A stretch of DNA of 64,000 nt, taken from contig JAQMWT010000415.1 in assembly GCA_029834535.1 (NCBI GenBank), positions 62,001 through 126,000 of the forward strand. The letters run 5' to 3'. A program made the translations under genes and the position numbers. Positions 1-11,459 of the stretch are shown piece after piece (positions within the stretch are counted from its first letter, which is position 1; each line of letters starts with the position of its first letter). The DNA comes from Chrysophaeum taylorii. Its lineage: Eukaryota; Sar; Pelagophyceae; Pelagomonadales; Pelagomonadaceae. Below the pieces are notes generated by a model, which worked only from the letters and a program-made list of their open reading frames with translations, ran no database searches and had not been told where the DNA came from.

Positions 1-2520
1 CTCTCATCCTCAGAGGGGGCACTCCCCACCTCCTTCCTCAGCTCCTTCTTCGTCCCCTACTCCGGCATCTTCTCCATCTTCTGACGCTACCGCCGACGAA
101 TCTGGCTCTATGTCACCGCCGCCCTTGTTTCTTACAAAGATTTGCCATGACCTCATTCTTGTCCCAGGTTCCAAACAGCCTAACACTCGCAAGGCCACTT
201 TATGAAAACTATCCGAGCCTTACAAGCGTACTATTGGTGCTTACAAGCCGCTGGTGGCAAGCTCGCCGATTTCCGCTGGGATCTTCGCCACCACTTTCAC
301 GTTCAAGTCTCCCGCCCTCTCCGCCCTTCATCTCCGTGGTGGTATCCTCTGGTCTGCTATCTGCTCAGAGGGGGAACATGCGTTGTTAGCTCGTCTTCTT
401 CTCCCGTTGCGCACTGACTTACTTGCCCGGTCCCGCACGTCGATGGTTACTTCGCCCACGCCAAGTGCGCATCCAGCATCCCAGCTGCAACCAACTGCTG
501 ATGGTTCACCTACGTGCCTATTCCTCAGCCCCTTATCTGCGTTCACTGAACACGCTGCTGCCTGGCACTTCTTCCTTACAATATGCACTTACGTACCTGG
601 CGCCGACCAGCTTTATTGATCACAACTCATCCGAGTTTGGCGCTACCTCTGCATCTCTGGCTGACTTGGAGGAATACCTTCTGGTCTCTACGAGTTTATC
701 ACCAGGTCTTACGTACCGACCCTACTATCCATATCCAACTGGAATCTGCCCCTATACTCCTACTGACGCTGTTTCCGCTTATCCCGAAGTTGCGCACACT
801 GCCTCGACCGCAACGTCGCTAAACTATAATTCACCAGCCTGTTGGTCCTGACGAATATAAGGTCCAAGAAGGACGTTTCCATTGACGAATATAAACTTAA
901 GTGCCTCCACGGTTTGTCGCCTGAAAACAGGCACGCCTACCTCAAGGCCATCGCCGGAACTCCACGACATTATCCGCTTTGGCTGCTTCAAACTTTCCTT
1001 ACCCGACGGTGTTCTCGTCCTATTGACAGCAAGATGGTGCTGAAGATTAAAACGACTCTGCAGGCAAATACGTTAAGCAGCAAGCTCGCCTGCGTACACG
1101 TGGCTTCCTAGCATCTTGGCGCGATTTTTTGGTACCTTCAGCCCCATGGCCACTATGACCGCAATCCGGGTACTCTAGCTATTGCAGCATACAAGCAATG
1201 CCTGTCTACCATGCGACGTCCCGAACGCCTTCGTTCAGTCTGACATCGATGCCAATGTCTATGTTCAGTTACCAGACGGCATCGCTTATCGACTCCGATG
1301 ACGCTAAGTACAATAAGGGCCGACGTCTACCGAAACTGCTGGAGTCACTTTATGGACTTAGCAATCACCATCCCTTTGGAACAAAGAGATAGACGGCTTC
1401 TTCCGTAGCCTTGGTTACAAACGCCTGCATTCGGACTCTTGCCTATATGCTCGAGTATCCGCACATGCTAAGTTCGTCGTATGCAGTCTGTCTGTAGACG
1501 ACATTGTTATTGTGTCCAATGACGACCTCTTCGTACTGAATAACAGGATGCCCTCCACAAACGGTATGCTGTAGAGCAGTTTGAACCTGTCCAGCCCTCC
1601 TAGGCATGCGTGTGTGTCGCACATCTGACGGCTCCATTTCTCTNGNNGNGNAAGTGACAACTCGCTGATCACCAGTCTTGCAGCAACTGACCCTGCTTAA
1701 ATATCCTATGTCATCGTCCTTCAAGTATAAAGATGGCACTCCCACTGAAACAGAGTTGTACATCAATTCACTTTGCCACCCTCCTTGGCAAGCTGGTGTT
1801 CATGCAAGTTGCCTGCAGACCTGACTTCTCGCCTTGGGCAGATGTTCGCGTGGTATGCATGCACCCACGTATGTTCACGTCCAAATGCAGAGCATTTTTG
1901 CTACCTCAAGAAGCCGGAAACCGCTCACTTCGCCTCTGGTTTCACCCTAAAGGTAACACAGCTCACCTTCGCACACTCCGCTAATCGAATTGATCTATCC
2001 ACTGTGGGACTACCAACCACAGGATGTATCTACTGGACAGTTTGACCCTTAGTTGCCATGGTTGACGCTGACAATGCCCCTTCCTTAGCACAGGATAGGA
2101 AATCTACCACCGGGTTTGTCTTCTATTTTCAACTGCCTTATTGGTTGGAAAAGCAAACCAACCGTTTGTCGTCAACCCCACCTTCTACGTCAATAATGCT
2201 AATGGTGAGAACACCGCTGACCCTGTTGACTTTGATGACAATGACAACCCAATTGCTGAAGATATGCGCTTCATCAGAAGCCTACCTCTTTGTCTGACAA
2301 TGCTGCCGCTGTTCACACCTCATAACCCAGATGGGTCCTCGATCCAAGGCACTGTCGACTGATGGTTTAAGATCCGTGAGTACATCGCTTCAGAAAATAC
2401 GAGTCCATCATGTTCCCGGCAAGCTGAACGTGGCGGATGGTTTTACAAAGCCACTTGCTGCTGAGTTTCCACTTTTCGTTTCACTATGCATCATGCTCTG
2501 ACGACAATCCCAGGATTGAT
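1..2520 (+). pseudogene. degraded Ty1/copia retrotransposon remnant (RT and RNase H)
   Basis: Broken reading frames keep recognisable copia pol pieces in the right order. About 1205-1290 reads DVPNAFVQSDIDANVYVQ, the RT segment around the first catalytic Asp. About 1340-1370 reads KLLESLYGL. About 1487-1515 reads LSVDDIVIVSND, the catalytic YVDD box with Ser for Tyr. About 1890-1960 reads like the AKHxLRYLKGT segment. At 2056-2125 DADNAPSLAQDRKSTTGFVF is the RNase H start, and about 2410-2450 (VPGKLNVADGFTKPL) is its C-terminal signature. Stops and frameshifts separate all of these, so it is dead. The integrase half is not in this part of the window. The first ~50 bases match 63950-64000, where integrase sequence of a related copy ends. 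Confidence 0.85.
1645..1653. other. ambiguous bases
   Basis: Undetermined bases (n) alternate with g inside the copia RT remnant, so the local sequence and any frame call here are unreliable. Confidence 0.99.
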
Positions 2521-5500
2521 GCCTAACCTAGTGACCGCAACGTCGTTAAACTAGCAAACTAGCCCTGGCCCTACCTTCTTTTGCCACATTTTTTGTCGTG
2601 AGTGTCACTGTGTCTTTTCTTGGCACTCCCGTGGCCGTGGCCGTGGCATCCTCCAGTCGTTCGAAGGACAATTCCACGCTCGCTCTCCACGGCCGACCTT
2701 CTCCCAAGTTGGTTCACAAGCGACACCCATAACCACTGTCCTCCTACTACCTCCCAGGCTGCTACTGTTTACCGACACCAGCTGAGCCTGTTTCTACTCA
2801 CCTAACTTTCCAGATGGCTCAACATGGATTTTACCCTGATTACGTCGATTCTTTTTGAGAGCTCGTACTCCTGCTCACGCCCTTTCTCTTCTGTTATGCG
2901 AGTGAAATCTCTACGGCACTCAACTCGATATATGAATCTGCTGACTTTTCTACTGTTTGTGGAACTTACGACCTTCATATCCATGCGCTCACCATTACAT
3001 ATTTTGGGAAGCTGCTCCTGCCGTACTTACTGGCTGCTATAAGACCCTAAACGTAATGCCGTCATCCCGTCACAGTGTCACCACCTTTGGCGCCCCCTGT
3101 CTACAGGCCCGTGATTCCACTGCTCCTGTCGGTCCGGCCTGGCTCCCATGCTCGGGCAGCCCGCCAAGAGTCAGTTGTTGTTCTCCGACATTTATACGCC
3201 TTCTACATTTCTGACCACACAAGTCACACCTAGTGAACTCCCCACTGAAGTACTGAGTCACCTCAACACAGATGACCACAAGAAGAATGGTCATATTCCC
3301 ATCTCAATATCACCACTAACATTTATGTTTGTCACAAACCGATCAGGTGCCCATACAACCTACGCAATGTACGTAATGCGCTCTCTTCCAACTCCTGTGA
3401 TGGTGTCGCACGGTCATATACGTGCAACCATCATACGCACGTATCATTTGCCAAAGGAGCTACATGTTCTCTTGACTAGAAACTCTAACGCAACACTGTC
3501 ACTTGCTCATTTAGTTTACAGTAATGATGCAGCCAAACCACTACCAATTACCATTGGCACTGATCTTCGGTTATTACTCAGATGCACCTGAGCATCTTAA
3601 CTTCTTAAACGCTCGAGCGAACACAAGCTCGTAAAACCGGCTATGTTCAAGCCCACCAAATACCACCATGTGATTTCATGCTGTTATCCAATCGGGTACA
3701 ACACCTTATTGACTACGTATCATCTCTCAGACGATACAAAGCCGCCATCACTTGGATGTAATGTTTTGTCCACCTATACTTGGCCGAAAACGTCAAGACT
3801 TTTCATTTTAAACACAATGTCCTCACTTGCTGCATGAACTGCCGCCAAATGTTCCGCCTACTTCTCATAGAACTACTCTGAATGTCTCGCCATCGACACA
3901 CTCCTGTTCCTTCTGCGTTGTCCGATGATGTCGATGCACAGGCCGCCGTCGAGTCAACCCTGCGTCCGCCATATATTCGCAAGGTCAACACCCCTGCTGA
4001 GAAACTATCTCTGACACGATCTACAGGCGCCATTGCTTTCACTACTTGGAAACGGCTCTTTCTCCTACAGCCAATGCTGCTGGTAACACTGTTCAAGATC
4101 ACGACTACTGTCTCGCTTAACGCCACGCTCATGATCAATATGCCGCCAACCATTCCTCCACGGACGATCACCTCCATCGTCGCGTGATAATTTGCTCTCG
4201 TGTATTCAAAGCTTCCGTTTGCATGTGAATTGGAAGACCAATCTTTCATCCTCGATCCGTTCGCTGAGTCCAACTTCTTGGAAAACCAATGGACACCATA
4301 CAACTTGACTCACTAGTGCCATCCCTACTGAATGCTTTACTTGCACTCACGTTTCGTATGGTACCAACCATTCTACTATTGGCGTTCACCACCTGACAGC
4401 GAAGCTGACGAAACGATACCGATACTACCTCGAACCAGTAACGTCCACTACCTCAAGATTGCACCGTCTGTCGTACCTGTGTTTCGTAATGCTCTGTTCA
4501 AAGCGTCAAGTCGACTCTCAGCTCCCACCAAGTCCAAGCCCTAAGGCACCTGTTACACTTCTTGCTCTTATGTGACCTCTGAGACCATCAAGACTGTATT
4601 CTCCTTCTTTCTTCTTTTCTTTTCTTCTTCTTCATCATCATCTTTCTAAGAGATGCTCTACAGTCGCACCTTGCGCTTAAGACACTCGAGGGGGTGCAGA
4701 GAAACCTGCTGCCTCTACCTTATCCGTCCGTTGAGAACGGATCTCTTCCTTACCCTTCTTCTTCCTTTCTACACAATCAAATAGTCCTCTGATTTGTGCC
4801 TACGCTCATCATCATGGTCTAGCGCGCCCTTGGTATCTAGCACTTCCGCGCACTTCGTCTTTCTGCGTTCTAGATGCCGCCTGTCGTTCTGGGATATAGG
4901 GAACATACCTTTCATTCCCGAATTAACCTTCAGACGTTCACGATGAGACGGGATTGCTTCCAGGTGATTCTATCGCCGCTCGTCGCAAATGCTCTATGCC
5001 ATAGTGGAATTGACATCACCACGCCACCGCAACACAATCAATGGAGATCCATTTGCCCTTCGAGCGTGATGTGAGCGATTCCGTTTCCAAAGTGCTCTAA
5101 GTGTACTTTGCTTCTAAAGCCGTTTGTTCTTTCATGGAATGACACCACCACACTCCGCATCGTATGGCACACCATATACTTGCACATTGCTAATATCCAT
5201 CTTCAACGATGCACTATACGGTGATATGTACCGATTTTTATGCTATCTGTGTGGCATTATCAAGCCAGAGCATGCATGGATCCTCGTTGCATGCAATATA
5301 ACACTGGCCCTCTTGATCTGCTTTCTGCCAATAAACGGTCACTCTTCGGGACATTGGCGCGACCACGTTGTTCCATCAGTCGCTAATAGTCGACGAACCT
5401 TGACGCGTAGTCTTTCCTGACATGCCCATTCTGTGTCACACCTAAAACTCGCTACAGTCGCGCATCCGTGCGCTTAACCGTGACTGAGCTTGAAACCTTA

Positions 5501-5840
5501 ATCATGCTGTTCTTCGTCTGCACTCTAATAAACAGTCGAACATCCCAGTCAAGACGAAATATGGCATTTCAACTTTCGCCTGGGATTCTTGATCAATTCA
5601 AGAGTCCTGCTTGCCATGAGATCCCCTATTGCAACTCAAAGCTTTCGTGTTCTCCGCGTCATTATGGACTTATTCCCTAAATTGATCACTGTCACCTGTG
5701 TCCTTTCGTATCACAAACCAATGAATCTAACTCAACATCTCTACAGGTTATTTTTAAATGTCCTACTTCCTCCATCATTTACATTACCGGTGGACGACAC
5801 ACAGGTGGGATACGCTGGGCCAAAGCTGTAATCTTCAAAT
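2521..5840. other. decayed repeat-like region, no supportable gene
   Basis: About 3.3 kb of moderate-GC sequence with only short open frames in all six frames. From about 2814 a frame opens MAQHGFYPDYVDSF and then stops. Other short stretches (about 3150-3590, 3882-4187, 4332-4544, 5589-5831) have retroelement-like composition but no motif I can name. It probably represents gag or flanking parts of old retrotransposons, and I cannot prove that. A 4600-4650 tract is a C/T-rich low-complexity run. No RNA gene or promoter is recognisable. Confidence 0.4.
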
Positions 5841-5859
5841 TATCAGGCCAACACGCTTT

Positions 5860-6870
5860 TGGCTAAACCTATCCCATTACTAATCGACGACGTTTGTCTG
5901 TCTGTCTGTTTGTCTGTCTGTTTGTCTTTGCTGTGGTGTTTGTCTTTAAATGTCGACTGCTAGCTATGGGTGTGTGTGGGTAATGCTGTTGTGGTGTTTG
6001 TCTTTAAATGATCGCTAAGAGGGGGTGGGGAGTGACGGAAGGATGTGGGTGGGTTTGTGGGGTATGAGGGATGTGGACGGGCCCCGCCCGTAGGTGGTGT
6101 TTGTCCACCGATTCAGGGTAAGGATCAGGTAGCCAGACATTGATCCTCCAAGCCGTCTACGGCGACCTCGCAGACTATTTCCACTACCCGCGGCGGCTCT
6201 TTCAGCGCGCCATTCTCACGCCCCGTCGAAACGATGTTGTCGATGCTGACAACGCGCGCATGACCGCGGCCTTTTTTTCCTGGAGACGAGGCGTCGGAGT
6301 TCTTTCGGCAGACTAGGTTGGGTCGGAAGACGACGCCTCGCTCTTTAATGTCGAGTTTTCGACTCCCTGACAACCAACGGCATGCTGACTTTGATCGCGA
6401 GCTTAAAGTCTTCGCAACCTCGACCCGTCGCACGGCCACTGCAACGGTACCAGATACATGATCGATCGTGTCGTGTCACCGAGGCTCCTCCAATAAGCCC
6501 CCTCCCGGCGTCTACACGCGCACTGTAGGTGAACTTATTGAGACCAGGTACCATTGCATTGAAGATTGCATTGTGTGAAATCGGCGATCGCGAAATCACT
6601 GCACTGCAACTTAATGGGGTTTTTAGATTAAACTCGCTGGTGGCGGCGCGTGCGGATCAGCTTGATTGGCGGGGCAGAGCGATTTCCAGCTCAAAGTTAT
6701 GTGTGGTGCCACTACTGGTTCACGCTTTCTGCACCTGCTGTGGTTACCTGTATCAAAGTTCCCCATTTCGGGATCGTGCGAAATTTATTGGGACTGGTGG
6801 TGAACTTACTGGGGTTATAGATTGCATCAGTAACCTTACTGGCCTCGCGCTTGTTAAAGACAAACTTCAT
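5860..6870 (+). mobile_element. Helitron copy A, internally deleted
   Basis: Begins with a TGTCTG/TTTG-rich tract preceded by ACTAATCGACGACGTTTGTC, the same outer end as the reverse complement of the element at 14340-15760. It continues through GTCTTTAAATGTCGACTGCTAG and a PIF1-helicase fragment, and ends in short repeats around GGTGAACTTACTGGGG. Compared with copies B and C it lacks about 200 bp that encode the helicase SQGQ...YVAL motif: the sequence jumps from GAGGCTCCTCCAA directly to TAAGCCCCCTCC. It is non-autonomous. Exact Helitron termini (TC...CTRR) were not fixed. Confidence 0.7.
6145..6480 (+). pseudogene. Helitron PIF1-type helicase fragment (copy A)
   Basis: Translates, with frame breaks, to AILTPRR-NDVVDADNARMTA, which corresponds to the conserved AILTPxNxDVDxIN segment of Helitron/PIF1 helicases. 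The rest of the helicase, including the SQGQ motif, is deleted and no Rep nuclease is present. Confidence 0.7.
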
Positions 6871-6999
6871 GTCGATTTTAAAACATACCACCACAATTTT
6901 CGCACCTGCTACCATGCAGTCTTTTTGTAAACGTTTCCACGTCGGAGAGGGGTGTGTGTGCTTCATCAGCAGTCTTCTCAGGTTTTCCTAAATTCACAC

Positions 7000-8165
7000 C
7001 CACTTGATGTTTGTCTTTGTTTGTTAGCTGATTGTCTGTTTGTTTGTCTTTAAATGTCACGTTTAAGCAGGGTGTGTGTGGGGAGCATGAAGGATGTGGG
7101 TGGGTGTTTGTCCCTCGATTTAGGGTAAGGATCATGTAGGCGCGAGAGTAAGGATCATGTAGGCGCGAGAGCCAGAAAGTGATCCTCTAAATCCCTCGAT
7201 TTAGGGTAAGGATCAGGTAGGCCCGTGAGCCTGGCAGGCATTGATCCTCCAAGCCGTCTACGGCGACCTCGCAGACTGTTTCCACGACCCGCGGCTCTTT
7301 CAGCGCGCCATTCTCACGCCCCGTCGAAACGATGTTGTCGATGCTGACAACGCGCGCATGACCGCGGCCTTTTTTTCCCGGAGACGAGGCGTCGGAGTTC
7401 TTTTCGGCCGACTAGGTTGGGTCGGAAGACGACGCCTCGCTCTCAAGAGTCGAGTTTTGAACTCCCTGACAACCAACGGCATGCTGACTTTGATCGCGAG
7501 CTTAAAGTCTTCGCAACCTCGACCCGTCGCACGGCCACTGCAACGGTACCAGATACATGATTGATCGTGTCGTTGTCACCGAGGCTCCTCCAACCTGTAT
7601 CACTTAAGGCCCGCCGACGCCAAACGATCACCAAGAGCCAGGGCCAGACGCCCCGCGAGGTCGGCGTCCTCTTGGCGAAGCCCGTCTTCTGCCACGTCCA
7701 GCTCTACGTGGCTCTCTGTCGATCGGCAACCCCGAGGATATCCTCTTCTTGGTCGACGACTCCACCCTACTCACACCGTGCTGCGCAATACCGATAAGCC
7801 CCCTCCCGGCGTCTACACGCGCACTATGTTAACTTGCTGGGACCAGGTGAACTTACTGGATCCAGGTGAACTCTTAAGGGGTTAGAGATTGGGACTAGGT
7901 GAACTTAGTGACCAGGTGAACTTACTGAGACCAAATGTGAACTTACTGGGGCTTTTAGAGTGGACTCAAAGCTTAGCGGCGTGTGCGGATCAAAGCAGCT
8001 TAGATTGGCGGGGGTGAGAGCGACGAGCTCAAAGGAGAGTGGAGTGGGTGTGGGTTTACGCCGAATTTACTGGGGTTAGAGATTGGGACTAGGTGAACTT
8101 AACGGGAACAGGTGAACTTGCTGGGGTTAGAGATTGGGACTAGGTGAACTTACTGGCCTGCACTT
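7000..8165 (+). mobile_element. Helitron copy B, internally deleted
   Basis: Second copy in the same orientation as copy A. It has the GTCTTTAAATGTC-type head (about 7045), a short tandem repeat GGATCATGTAGGCGCGAGAG at about 7130-7170, a PIF1 helicase C-terminal remnant and a long 3' block (7826-8165) of repeats such as GGGACTAGGTGAACTTACTGG and GGGGTTAGAGATT. The 3' block ends only about 60 bp before the start codon of the U32 gene, so this block may now supply that gene's promoter or 5' UTR. Confidence 0.75.
7241..7800 (+). pseudogene. Helitron PIF1-type helicase C-terminal fragment (copy B)
   Basis: Reads LILQAVYGDLADCF...RAILTPRRNDVVDADNARMTA in one frame and, after frameshifts, TITKSQGQTPREVGVLLAKP and QLYVALCRSATPRI. 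These match the AILTPxNxxVDxIN, TINKSQGQxLxxVGVxLxxP and QLYVALSRVxS signatures of Helitron/PIF1 helicases. The N-terminal half of the helicase and the Rep domain are missing, so it cannot drive transposition. Confidence 0.85.
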
Positions 8166-8222
8166 GTAAGGATTATCCAGATGTAAACAAAAACACCCGA
8201 AAGCGTGTGGTTGCAGTAGTTT

Positions 8223-11171
8223 ATGCGTTTTCTCATCGCGGTCCTCCTGCCCGTCGTGGGATGTGGTTTCACAGCAGGTCGGAGGACGCCTTCGCGGGTC
8301 GGAATGCGTGTAGAGGCGAAGTCGCGGCGCAAGGCCCCAGAGCTGTTCGAGGACGACGACCACCTTCGTGGTGATAAGGTGCCAGGACGAAGTTGTCTAA
8401 TGCCCAAGAAGAAGAAGAAGAAACCCGAGGTGATGGCTCCTGCTGGGGGGTGGCCGCAGCTTCGGGCGGCCGTGAACAATGGTGCGGACGCCGTGTACTT
8501 TGGGCTGTCCCGGTTCTCGGCACGCGCGCGCGCGGTAAACTTTGGGTACGAAGAGTTGTCGAGCGCGGTCGGTTTCTGTCGGGAAAACGAGGTGCGAGCG
8601 TACGTCGCGCTCAACACTATCGTCTTCGAGGAGGAGATGGCCGAGGTCGCCGAGGCGGTGAGGGCGTGCGAGGCGGCGGGCGTCGACGCCGTGATCGTCC
8701 AGGACTTGGGCCTCCAGCGGCTGGTGACGTCGATATCGTCGTTGCCGGTGCACGCGTCGACGCAGCAGTCCATCACGTCGGCCGAGGGCGCCGAGTTCGC
8801 GCGCATGCGCGGCGCGAACCGCGTTGTCGTGGGTCGCGAACTCTCGGTCGAGCACATTGGCCGTGTCGTCGCCGGCACGAGCGCAGAAGTCGAGGTTTTT
8901 GTTCACGGGGCGCTGTGCGTGAGCGTGAGTGGTCAGTGCTTTAGCTCCGAGGCGTGGGGCGGGCGCTCGGCCAACCGGGGCCAGTGCGCGCAGGCGTGTC
9001 GGCTGCCGTACGGCCTCGTCGTCGACGGGCGGCCCCGAGACACTTTGGATGGTGCAACCTACCTCCTCTCGCCGCAGGACCTGTGCGGCCTCGAGCACGT
9101 GCCGGCGCTCGTCGACGCGGGCGTCGCCTGCCTCAAGATCGAAGGCCGGCTCAAGGACGAGCGGTATGTCGCCGCCACCACCCGCGCCTACCGGCGCGCC
9201 GTCGACGCCTACTGCGACGAAAAAAAAGCACTTTTTGCGGAGGAGGAGGAAGTGTCGCGGCGCGACCTCGCGCAAGTCTTCTCGCGAGCGCAGGACGAGG
9301 CCCACGACGGCCTCGACGCGGGCTTCCTCGACGGCGCGCGGCACCAGGCCCTCGTCCGGGGCCTCGCCCCGAGGCACCGCGGTATTTTCGCGGGCCGCGT
9401 CGTCGCCTGGGGCGTCGACGATAAGAAAAGTGTGTGGATCGACGTCGTCCTAAGAGTCGAAGACCTCAAAAAGGGCGACGGCGTCGCGGTCGAGAAGAGC
9501 TCGGAAGAAGAGGTCGGCGGACGGCTTGCCAAGGTGTCGTCGTCGCAGACTACTAAGGGCGGTGCCACCAGGTGCTGGTTCCAGGCGCCACCACACGGCC
9601 CCCGCGCCGGCGCGACCGGCCCGCTGTGGCGGACCTCGGACGCCGCGGTCGACGCCAAGCTGCGGGCGATGGCGGCTCCGGCGGCGAGAGATCGCGTGCG
9701 GCGTTCGGCCGTCAACTGCTCGGTCGACCTCGGCGCCGGAGTCCTGCGGCTCACGGACGGCGACCACGTGGCCACGGCGACCTTTCCCGTCGTCAAAGCT
9801 GCCTCCGCAAACCACTCCTCGGCGATCCGGCGCGCGGTCGGCAGTCTGGGCGATACGCCGTGGCGCCTCGACGCGCTCGAGATCGACGCCCAGCGAGGCT
9901 CGGCGCGTTCCGCGGACGTCAAGGCCGCGCGCCGCCGCGCCGTCCGGGACCTCGCACGCATGCGCGCCGTCCCCCCCGAGGCGGCGCCGCCGCCCCGATC
10001 GACAGCAGCCCGAACCGTCGTCGAGACAAAGCTTTCCAACAGTAATAACGTCGGCGTGTCCGTGCTCGTGCGATCGCTCGAGCAGTGCGAGGCCGCGGTA
10101 TCGGCGGCGGCCTACTACCGCGAGGACCCGCGCTTTTTGATCGACGAGATCGTCCTGGACTTTTTGGAGTTAAAGGGCCTCGAGACGGCGCTCGCTTTGG
10201 TGCGGAGGGCCCGCCTGACGGCCGTCGTCGCGGCGCCGCGCGTCCTGATGCCCGACGAGCGCCAAGTCTGGCGACGCCTCGTCGCGCTCGAGCCCGACGC
10301 CCTCCTCGTGAGGTCCCCCGGCCTTCTCCATGCCCTCGTCGACGAGAACATCTCTTCGATCCGCGGCGATTTCAGCCTCAACGCGGCCAACGCGCTCGCG
10401 TTTTCCGTATTCTCGCGCGCGGGCCTCGACCGCCTCGCGCCCACCTACGACCTCTCGGGCGACGCCGTCGCCCGCCTCGCGCGCGCCGTCGACCAATCGG
10501 AAACATATTTAGAGGCCATCGTCCACTCACACCTTCCCGTCTTCCACTCGGCTCACTGCGTCTTCGCCAGACACCTCTCCGACGGAAACGACTACCGCGA
10601 CTGCGGGCACCCGTGCGAACGCCACGCGATCCACCTCCGCCGGGATGGCCAAGACCACCACGTCCTCGCCGACATGGGCTGCCGCAACACCGTCTTCAAC
10701 GCCGCCGCCCAGTCGGGCGCCAAAGACCTCGAAAAATGGCTCGACGCCGGCATAAAGCGCTACAGAATCGAGTTTGTCTCCGAGCCCAAACTTGCCGTCG
10801 CCAACATCATCGACGCCTACGCTCGTCTCTTCCGCACCCGAGGCCAAGCCCCCGAGCCCCTCTGGTCCCTCCTATCCCAAGTTCCAGACGCCAACGGCAC
10901 GCCCCAAGGCGTCCACGTCGGCTCCTTCCACAACGCCCCGGAAAGACCCCCGGGCCACGTTTCCACGCCGCCGGGAAGACCATCCTCCTCCTCAAAAAAA
11001 GCCACCGTCCCCCCAAGCGCCGCAAACGCCGCCGCCCTCCTTCGGCGCTTCGGACGAGATGACGTCCCGCGAATGAAGAAGGCAGGGCAAGGCAGGCTGG
11101 CTTTTAATATCAAAATTGATACTGTACGAGGCGGTCCTCGGGACTGTAACAGCGCCTGTGGTTCAGAATAG
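8223..11171 (+). CDS. U32-family (RlhA-like) RNA hydroxylase, plastid-type presequence
   Basis: A 982-residue single-exon gene. The first residues (MRFLIAVLLPVVGCGFTAGR) look like a signal peptide with Phe just after the predicted cut, followed by a basic stretch: the bipartite plastid presequence of ochrophyte type. The U32 core starts near residue 71 (APAGG...GADAVYFGL...FSARARAVNF). The family signature EVFVHGALCVSVSGQCFSS is at about 222-242, followed by Cys residues in RGQCAQACRLPYG. A middle region fits DUF3656. A second Cys cluster (HCVFARHL...DCGHPCERH, about 778-800, and MGCRNTVFN, about 823) resembles plant/algal U32 proteins. Bacterial RlhA and TrhP hydroxylate 23S rRNA or tRNA using a Cys-bound Fe-S centre. 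Plastid rRNA or tRNA hydroxylation is inferred. The ATG lies ~60 bp after Helitron copy B. Confidence 0.88.
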   Translation: MRFLIAVLLPVVGCGFTAGRRTPSRVGMRVEAKSRRKAPELFEDDDHLRGDKVPGRSCLMPKKKKKKPEVMAPAGGWPQLRAAVNNGADAVYFGLSRFSARARAVNFGYEELSSAVGFCRENEVRAYVALNTIVFEEEMAEVAEAVRACEAAGVDAVIVQDLGLQRLVTSISSLPVHASTQQSITSAEGAEFARMRGANRVVVGRELSVEHIGRVVAGTSAEVEVFVHGALCVSVSGQCFSSEAWGGRSANRGQCAQACRLPYGLVVDGRPRDTLDGATYLLSPQDLCGLEHVPALVDAGVACLKIEGRLKDERYVAATTRAYRRAVDAYCDEKKALFAEEEEVSRRDLAQVFSRAQDEAHDGLDAGFLDGARHQALVRGLAPRHRGIFAGRVVAWGVDDKKSVWIDVVLRVEDLKKGDGVAVEKSSEEEVGGRLAKVSSSQTTKGGATRCWFQAPPHGPRAGATGPLWRTSDAAVDAKLRAMAAPAARDRVRRSAVNCSVDLGAGVLRLTDGDHVATATFPVVKAASANHSSAIRRAVGSLGDTPWRLDALEIDAQRGSARSADVKAARRRAVRDLARMRAVPPEAAPPPRSTAARTVVETKLSNSNNVGVSVLVRSLEQCEAAVSAAAYYREDPRFLIDEIVLDFLELKGLETALALVRRARLTAVVAAPRVLMPDERQVWRRLVALEPDALLVRSPGLLHALVDENISSIRGDFSLNAANALAFSVFSRAGLDRLAPTYDLSGDAVARLARAVDQSETYLEAIVHSHLPVFHSAHCVFARHLSDGNDYRDCGHPCERHAIHLRRDGQDHHVLADMGCRNTVFNAAAQSGAKDLEKWLDAGIKRYRIEFVSEPKLAVANIIDAYARLFRTRGQAPEPLWSLLSQVPDANGTPQGVHVGSFHNAPERPPGHVSTPPGRPSSSSKKATVPPSAANAAALLRRFGRDDVPRMKKAGQGRLAFNIKIDTVRGGPRDCNSACGSE

Positions 11172-11459
11172 CATGGTGATGTTGCTGCCCATGATCTGTC
11201 TGCTGCAGAATTAAGATTGGTGTCGCCAAGCACAAATTCTTGTCAAAAGAATCTCCTTCCCCGGTGCTCATATGTTGGGCACGACTTTCTTTGAGAGGAA
11301 TCGTCACGCCTTGAGTTTCATCATATACGTGCACGGTATGTAATAAGCGCCCCCCGCGCACAATGCAACCACTACCAACCTTTTTGACGTTGTGAGGATT
11401 GCGGGTAATGATGCTCCCTTCACATATTACTTACCCCCGCGATATTATTCCGGCTTCTC

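Noticed and set aside
5895-5935. CRISPR-like short repeats (TGTCTG units)
   Set aside because: Simple-sequence tract of a Helitron end without spacers; no cas gene in the window.
8150-10039. Long minus-strand readings opposite the U32 gene
   Set aside because: GC-rich third-position shadows; low-complexity translations with no family features.
8223-11171. Bacterial contamination or a bacterial contig, suggested by U32, TrmH and FkbM genes
   Set aside because: Introns, myosin, SPF27, eukaryotic transposons and a bipartite presequence show nuclear DNA of a eukaryote.
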